From assembly GCA_900321505.1 (NCBI GenBank), contig ONWK01000141.1, positions 1-8,945 of the forward strand: 8,945 nt of DNA, read 5' to 3'. A program made the translations under genes and the position numbers. A model generated the notes under the pieces. The model was not told the origin of the DNA, did no database searches, and saw only the letters and a program-made list of their open reading frames with translations. Positions within the stretch are counted from its first letter, which is position 1, and the number at the start of each line of letters is the position of its first letter. Origin of the DNA: an uncultured Eubacteriales bacterium. GTDB lineage: Bacteria; Bacillota; Clostridia; Lachnospirales; Lachnospiraceae. Positions 5,510 to 8,945 of the stretch are shown in pieces.

Positions 5510-6184
5510 ATGACGGATCAGCTGACAGAGCGCGGGATAGTTCTTTCCACAACGCTTCTCGGAGAATATGATAAAAGGCTGGTCATACTGACTGAGCATC
5601 TCGGTAAGATAACCGTTTTCGCCAATGGCGCAAGGCGTGCGAACAGCCGTTTTACCGCGGCTTCCCAGAGCTTTATCATGGGAAGCTTTACCTTCCGGCA
5701 GGGACGCAGCACCTATACGCTTACCGGGGCTGAGATACTTGAATCATTTCTTGATCTTACGATGGATCCGGAGAAATATGCCGCTGCGGCTTACGTATCC
5801 GAGCTGACCGAGGGCTTTACCCGGGAGAATCTTCCGGGAAAGGATGAGCTGAACCTGCTGTATGTAACATTTAAAAAACTCCTTGAAGGAAATATGCCTC
5901 CGGACGCTATAAGGGCCGCTTTTCTGTATAAGCTCCTGCATATCGAAGGCGTGGCGCCGGGAATGGAGGATGAAGGACAGCTCAGACTGAGCGAGTCCGG
6001 ACGTTATGCCGTAAGGTATATATATTCACGTCCCATCGGCGCAACCTACAGCTTTCAGATGAGCAATTCGGTTGCGGCAGAGCTTCTGAAGGAAGGGCAG
6101 AAACACGCGGAGACATTACTGGAGCATCCCCTGAGGTCGGCGGAAATACTGGAAGGTATGAGGGCTTTCGAAAAAAATAGTTGA
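5510..6184 (+). CDS. recO: DNA repair / recombination mediator RecO, lacking zinc-finger cysteines
   Basis: The 224-residue protein starts with the RecO OB-fold signature: RGIVLSTTLLGEYDKRLVIL at 8-27, GKITVFANGARR at 32-43, then a helical domain. RecO works with RecR to load RecA on SSB-coated single-stranded DNA and anneals strands. GGGAGG at 5499-5504 gives a strong ribosome site five bases before the ATG, 28 bases after era. The protein contains no cysteine at all. Many Gram-positive RecO proteins carry a four-Cys zinc finger after the helix reading AFLYKLLHIEGVAP; here that stretch (about 148-175) is replaced by an acidic, Ser/Arg-containing segment. The protein is also a little shorter than the usual 240-260 residues. 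The identification is still firm from the N-terminal half and position. Confidence 0.92.
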   Translation: MTDQLTERGIVLSTTLLGEYDKRLVILTEHLGKITVFANGARRANSRFTAASQSFIMGSFTFRQGRSTYTLTGAEILESFLDLTMDPEKYAAAAYVSELTEGFTRENLPGKDELNLLYVTFKKLLEGNMPPDAIRAAFLYKLLHIEGVAPGMEDEGQLRLSESGRYAVRYIYSRPIGATYSFQMSNSVAAELLKEGQKHAETLLEHPLRSAEILEGMRAFEKNS

Positions 6185-6209
6185 AATCCAATATATTTAT
6201 CTGTAAAAT
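6181..6209 (+). promoter_or_regulatory. Promoter overlapping the recO stop codon, for the lipoprotein-glyS pair
   Basis: TTGAAA (6181-6186, five of six) and TAAAAT (6204-6209, five of six) are spaced by exactly 17 bases. The recO TGA at 6182-6184 is part of the -35. Transcription would start near 6216, about 70 bases before the lipoprotein ATG. It would give that gene and glyS expression independent of the era-recO transcript. Confidence 0.65.
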
Positions 6210-6221
6210 AGCCACGTGACA

Positions 6222-6246
6222 GCCTTCCGGGTATGCGGAGGAAGGC
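6222..6246 (+). other. Hairpin in the lipoprotein leader
   Basis: GCCTTCC (6222-6228) pairs perfectly with GGAAGGC (6240-6246) around an 11-base loop. No U-run follows directly, so it is not a convincing terminator. It would lie at the very 5' end of the message from the promoter at 6181-6209, where a stem can protect RNA from decay. Its function is not shown. Confidence 0.45.
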
Positions 6247-6285
6247 AGAAAGTATCTTGTCTTTAAATGGAAGGAAGCGATCTTG

Positions 6286-7071
6286 ATGAAATTAAAAAAG
6301 TGGGGCAGACTTTTTCCGGTCCTGCTGCTATTGCTCCTGGTATTTACGGCCTGCGGTAAAAAGGCCGAGGATACAACGGCTGAAACTGCCGAAGTAAAAG
6401 AAAAAGATTACATAGGGGAGACGGCGCGTAATACAATAAAGCTTTCGCCTGACGGAAATGTGCTTGAGATATGCGTCGAAGATTTTTCATCTGTGAGTCT
6501 GGATGAAAATGAGCTGAAGGAATATATCCGTTCTGAGGTAGACGGATATAATGAAAAGCTTGGCGTAAATAAGATCAGTTTCCGTCAGATGAAGATCGAG
6601 GGAAAAATAGTTAAGCTTGCAATATCATACAGTGATCTTGATACCTATGCTTCATTTAACCGCATGTCGGTAAAGCTGTCGTCGTATAATGCGGCGGAAG
6701 CAGACCGTATAGCTGCCGAAGAGGCCGCAAAGCACAAGGCGGAAGAGAGGAAGACGGAGGCTCCCGTGATCTCGGATGCAGAGCTTGCAGAGGCAGGATA
6801 CAGCGCTGAGGATCTGGAACTTCAGACAACGGAGGAGGATAAGGCTGATGAGGAAGTAAAGGCTGAATTTACTTCATCCTCCGGAAAGTCCGTCGGTTCG
6901 GACGAGATCCCCTCAGGTGAGAATCTGATGCTGGTAACGGATGAGAGGATCGCCGTAGAGCTTGAAAGCGGACAGATCCAGTATGTAAATGAACATGCAA
7001 CATTTCAGGACGGAGCAGCCCTTACGGACGGAGACGGCACAGCTGTTTTGGTTCTGTTCCTGGGAATATAG
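6286..7071 (+). CDS. Putative lipoprotein of unknown function
   Basis: The 261-residue protein begins MKLKKWGRLFP, then a hydrophobic stretch (11-20) and the lipobox FTAC with C23 as the lipidated residue, so it should be exported by Sec, processed by signal peptidase II and anchored outside the membrane. After an acidic spacer, residues 46-130 form a compact domain including EICVEDFSSVSLDENELKEY and YSDLDTYASFNRM. Residues 136-160 are an Ala/Glu/Lys-rich helix of coiled-coil type. Residues 165-210 are acidic and low-complexity, and 211-261 look beta-rich (RIAVELESGQIQYVNEHATF) with a hydrophobic end. I recall similar lipoproteins in Lachnospiraceae but no known activity. The ATG at 6286 is preferred over TTG at 6283; GGAAG at 6273-6277 lies eight bases before it. 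glyS starts 12 bases after the stop. Confidence 0.8.
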   Translation: MKLKKWGRLFPVLLLLLLVFTACGKKAEDTTAETAEVKEKDYIGETARNTIKLSPDGNVLEICVEDFSSVSLDENELKEYIRSEVDGYNEKLGVNKISFRQMKIEGKIVKLAISYSDLDTYASFNRMSVKLSSYNAAEADRIAAEEAAKHKAEERKTEAPVISDAELAEAGYSAEDLELQTTEEDKADEEVKAEFTSSSGKSVGSDEIPSGENLMLVTDERIAVELESGQIQYVNEHATFQDGAALTDGDGTAVLVLFLGI

Positions 7072-7083
7072 AAGGAGAATATC

Positions 7084-8481
7084 ATGGAAAAATCAATGGA
7101 AAAAATCGTGGCACTTGCCAAGTCCAGAGGCTTTGTATATCCCGGATCGGAGATATACGGCGGACTTGCCAACACCTGGGATTACGGAAATATCGGCGTT
7201 GAGCTGAAGAATAACGTAAAGAAAGCCTGGTGGAAGAAGTTCATTCAGGAGAATCCCTATAATGTGGGAGTGGACTGTGCCATCCTCATGAATCCTCAGA
7301 CCTGGATCGCTTCCGGACACCTGGGAAGCTTTTCGGATCCGCTTATGGATTGTAAGGAATGCCATGAGCGTCACAGAGCTGACAAGCTTATCGAGGATTT
7401 CGCGGCAGAGAAGGGCATTACTCTTGAGAGCTCCGTAGACGGCTGGTCTCATGAGAAGATGCAGGATTTCATCAGGGAGAACAATGTACCCTGTCCCTCC
7501 TGCGGCAAGCATAACTTCACGGATATCCGCGAGTTCAATCTGATGTTCAAGACCTTCCAGGGCGTAACCGAGGATGCGAAGAACGTGGTTTATCTCCGCC
7601 CGGAGACAGCTCAGGGTATCTTTGTTAATTTTAAAAATGTACAGCGTACCTCAAGAAAGAAGGTTCCCTTCGGTATAGGACAGATCGGAAAGTCCTTCAG
7701 AAATGAGATCACTCCCGGTAACTTTACCTTCCGTACCAGAGAGTTCGAGCAGATGGAGCTTGAGTTCTTCTGCAAGCCGGGAACCCAGACCGAGTGGTTC
7801 AATTACTGGAGAAGCTTCTGCTATAACTGGCTGCTTGAGCTTGGAATCAAGGAAGAGAATCTCCGCCTGAGAGATCATGATCCAGAGGAGCTGTCCTTCT
7901 ATTCGGATCATACAACGGATATTGAATATGCATTTCCGTTCACAGACTGGGGCGAGCTCTGGGGCATCGCATCCAGGACCGATTATGACCTTACACAGCA
8001 TCAGAATACCTCTGGTGAGCCCATGGAGTATTTCGATGATGAGACTCATGAAAAGTACATTCCTTATGTTGTTGAGCCATCGCTGGGCGCTGACCGTGTA
8101 ACCCTTGCCTTCCTTTGCGAGGCTTATGACGAGGAAGTTCTGGATGCTGAGAAAAATGATGTGCGTACAGTGCTGCATTTCCATCCGGCCATCGCGCCCG
8201 TGAAGATAGGCGTGCTTCCGCTTTCCAAGAAGCTTGCCGAGGGTGCTGAGAAGATCTTCGGTGATCTTTCAAAATATTGGAACTGCGAGTATGATGACCG
8301 CGGTGCAATAGGAAAGAGATACAGAAGACAGGATGAGATCGGAACGCCCTTCTGTGTAACCTACGACTTCGACTCCGAGACCGATGGAATGGTCACCGTC
8401 CGTGAACGTGATTCCATGGAGCAGGAGAGGATCGCCATAGCCGATCTGCAGGCATACTTTACAAAGAAGCTTGAGTATTAA
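7084..8481 (+). CDS. glyS: Glycyl-tRNA synthetase, single-chain dimeric type
   Basis: The 465-residue class II enzyme charges tRNA-Gly with glycine using ATP, in the cytoplasm. It opens with MEKSMEKIVALAKSRGF and GSEIYGGLANTWDYG (21-35), the hallmark of the alpha2 enzyme found in archaea, eukaryotes and many Firmicutes, not the two-subunit GlyQ/GlyS form. Two Cys pairs, C90/C93 (CKEC) and C137/C140 (CPSC), form the family's zinc-binding insertion. Class II motif 2 is around 204-222 (SFRNE, then FTFRTREFEQ) and motif 3 is EPSLGADRVTLAF at 331-343. From about 370 the anticodon-binding domain follows (APVKIGVLPL, then GKRYRRQDEIGTPFCVTYD). Length is typical and all motifs are intact. AAGGAG ends six bases before the ATG. 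With only 12 bases after the lipoprotein gene there is no room for a T-box directly upstream, and none is evident in the leader from 6216. Confidence 0.98.
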   Translation: MEKSMEKIVALAKSRGFVYPGSEIYGGLANTWDYGNIGVELKNNVKKAWWKKFIQENPYNVGVDCAILMNPQTWIASGHLGSFSDPLMDCKECHERHRADKLIEDFAAEKGITLESSVDGWSHEKMQDFIRENNVPCPSCGKHNFTDIREFNLMFKTFQGVTEDAKNVVYLRPETAQGIFVNFKNVQRTSRKKVPFGIGQIGKSFRNEITPGNFTFRTREFEQMELEFFCKPGTQTEWFNYWRSFCYNWLLELGIKEENLRLRDHDPEELSFYSDHTTDIEYAFPFTDWGELWGIASRTDYDLTQHQNTSGEPMEYFDDETHEKYIPYVVEPSLGADRVTLAFLCEAYDEEVLDAEKNDVRTVLHFHPAIAPVKIGVLPLSKKLAEGAEKIFGDLSKYWNCEYDDRGAIGKRYRRQDEIGTPFCVTYDFDSETDGMVTVRERDSMEQERIAIADLQAYFTKKLEY

Positions 8482-8501
8482 AAAAGTTAAACATAGAAAG
8501 C

Positions 8502-8586
8502 AAAAATGTCATTCTGAGCGCAGCGGAGGATCCCGTACAATGAGTCAGGGTATTCTTCAGACTGAGGCCATCAGAATGACATTTTT
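8502..8586. repeat. Short inverted-repeat element, also likely glyS terminator
   Basis: Bases 8502-8517 and 8571-8586 are perfect 16-nt reverse complements (AAAAATGTCATTCTGA on the left); with a one-base bulge the stem gains four more pairs (AAAG/CTTT). The element starts 20 bases after the glyS stop. The T-rich right arm can serve as an intrinsic terminator for glyS, and the A-rich left arm permits the reverse. The string TGTCATTCTGAGCG-AGCG resembles a widely dispersed bacterial repeat whose common form continues GAAGAATC, and TATTCTTCAGACTGA in the right half fits the same family. The inside is non-coding. I judge it a small MITE- or REP-like repeat. Confidence 0.78.
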
Positions 8587-8619
8587 CTTTAAATTCATGT
8601 TTCAATTATGTTTCGTTTA

Positions 8620-8628
8620 TGTTATAAT
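8620..8628 (+). promoter_or_regulatory. Extended -10 promoter of ppdK
   Basis: TGTTATAAT is a perfect extended -10 (TG-N-TATAAT). The region 17 bases upstream, TTTCAA at 8600-8605, is a poor -35, which extended -10 promoters tolerate. The start would be near 8635, giving a leader of about 89 bases, in which I see no strong fold or known riboswitch. Confidence 0.65.
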
Positions 8629-8706
8629 ATCTGACAGTGCGGGCTCTGTTCGTGAAAGGCGCTTAAAGTAACGTTCTGAGACCGTAAAACAATCATACAT
8701 ATATGT

Positions 8707-8713
8707 AGGAGGT
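8707..8713 (+). promoter_or_regulatory. Ribosome binding site of ppdK
   Basis: AGGAGGT is a perfect Shine-Dalgarno core ten bases before the ATG at 8724, slightly longer spacing than ideal, and fits a highly expressed gene. Confidence 0.8.
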
Positions 8714-8723
8714 ATCAGTTAAC

Positions 8724-8945
8724 ATGGCAAAAAAATGGGTTTACATGTTCAGCGAAGGCGACATGACAATGCGTAACCTTCTTGGTGGTAAGGGCGCAAA
8801 CCTGGCTGAGATGACAGGCATCGGTCTTCCGGTTCCCCAGGGCTTCACGATCACAACAGAGGCTTGTACTCAGTATTATGAGGATGGCCGCAAGATCAAC
8901 GACGAGATCATGGCTCAGGCTATGGAAGGCGTTGCAAAGATGGAA
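8724..8945 (+). CDS. ppdK: Pyruvate phosphate dikinase, N-terminal part (runs off the window)
   Basis: The visible 74 residues start MAKKWVYMFSEGDM and include LLGGKGANLAEM (19-30) and GLPVPQGFTITTEAC (34-48), then QYYEDGRKI. This is the start of the ATP-grasp nucleotide-binding domain of pyruvate phosphate dikinase; the Gly/Lys block GGKGANL is its glycine-rich phosphate site. The enzyme interconverts pyruvate, ATP and phosphate with PEP, AMP and pyrophosphate, using a phosphohistidine domain that lies outside the window. In anaerobic Clostridia it links PEP and pyruvate in either direction. PEP synthase shares the fold, but the N-terminus with FSEGD before LLGGKG is PPDK-like. The gene has its own promoter and leader after the glyS terminator. 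Confidence 0.95.
   Translation, partial: MAKKWVYMFSEGDMTMRNLLGGKGANLAEMTGIGLPVPQGFTITTEACTQYYEDGRKINDEIMAQAMEGVAKME

Noticed and set aside
5660..5686. Hairpin GCTTCCCA / TGGGAAGC inside recO
   Set aside because: It is an 8-bp stem with an 11-base loop within ordinary coding sequence and no U-run; a stem of this size is expected by chance in a gene of this length.
6210..7083. T-box riboswitch upstream of glyS
   Set aside because: Only 12 bases separate glyS from the lipoprotein gene, and the 70-base leader after the promoter at 6181-6209 is too short and lacks a recognisable T-box antiterminator motif.
8471..8671. 66-codon plus-strand frame after glyS
   Set aside because: It starts inside the end of glyS, runs through the inverted-repeat element and the ppdK promoter, and has no ribosome site or protein-like features.

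Overview
The window looks like chromosomal DNA of a Clostridia bacterium, most likely a member of the Lachnospiraceae. This rests on the protein styles (a single-chain glycyl-tRNA synthetase, a cytoplasmic PreP-like M16C peptidase, an XRE-Uma2 fusion, pyruvate phosphate dikinase), strong GGAGG-type ribosome sites and moderate base composition. The genus cannot be fixed from sequence reading alone.

Layout. Bases 1-98 are the last codons of groEL, which enters from the left. Bases 99-451, the gap between groEL and the convergent next gene, are almost entirely repeat DNA. They hold a long perfect palindrome that can act as a bidirectional terminator, followed by two branched, foldable units and a truncated third copy. 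Bases 452-1303 (minus) encode an XRE helix-turn-helix protein fused to a Uma2/DUF820 nuclease-fold domain. Bases 1304-1635 are a divergent intergenic region. It has two exact 12-bp repeats (possible operators), candidate promoters in both directions, and a frame that reads like the tail of a lost protein gene.

From 1636 to the end everything is on the plus strand. An M16C (PreP-type) zinc peptidase is followed closely by era (GTPase for 16S rRNA/30S maturation) and recO (recombination mediator). A promoter embedded at the recO stop codon then appears to serve an unrecognised lipoprotein gene and glyS (glycyl-tRNA synthetase), which lie 12 bases apart. An 85-bp inverted-repeat element after glyS doubles as its likely terminator. 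A strong extended -10 promoter then leads into ppdK, which runs off the right edge.

How the genes fit together. The plus-strand genes are mostly housekeeping (peptide turnover, ribosome assembly, DNA repair, translation, central carbon metabolism). The accessory and least explained part is the left third: the structured repeat array beside a stand-alone XRE-Uma2 gene. The two array units keep the same fold while the paired bases differ, which is the strongest sign of an undescribed element in this window.
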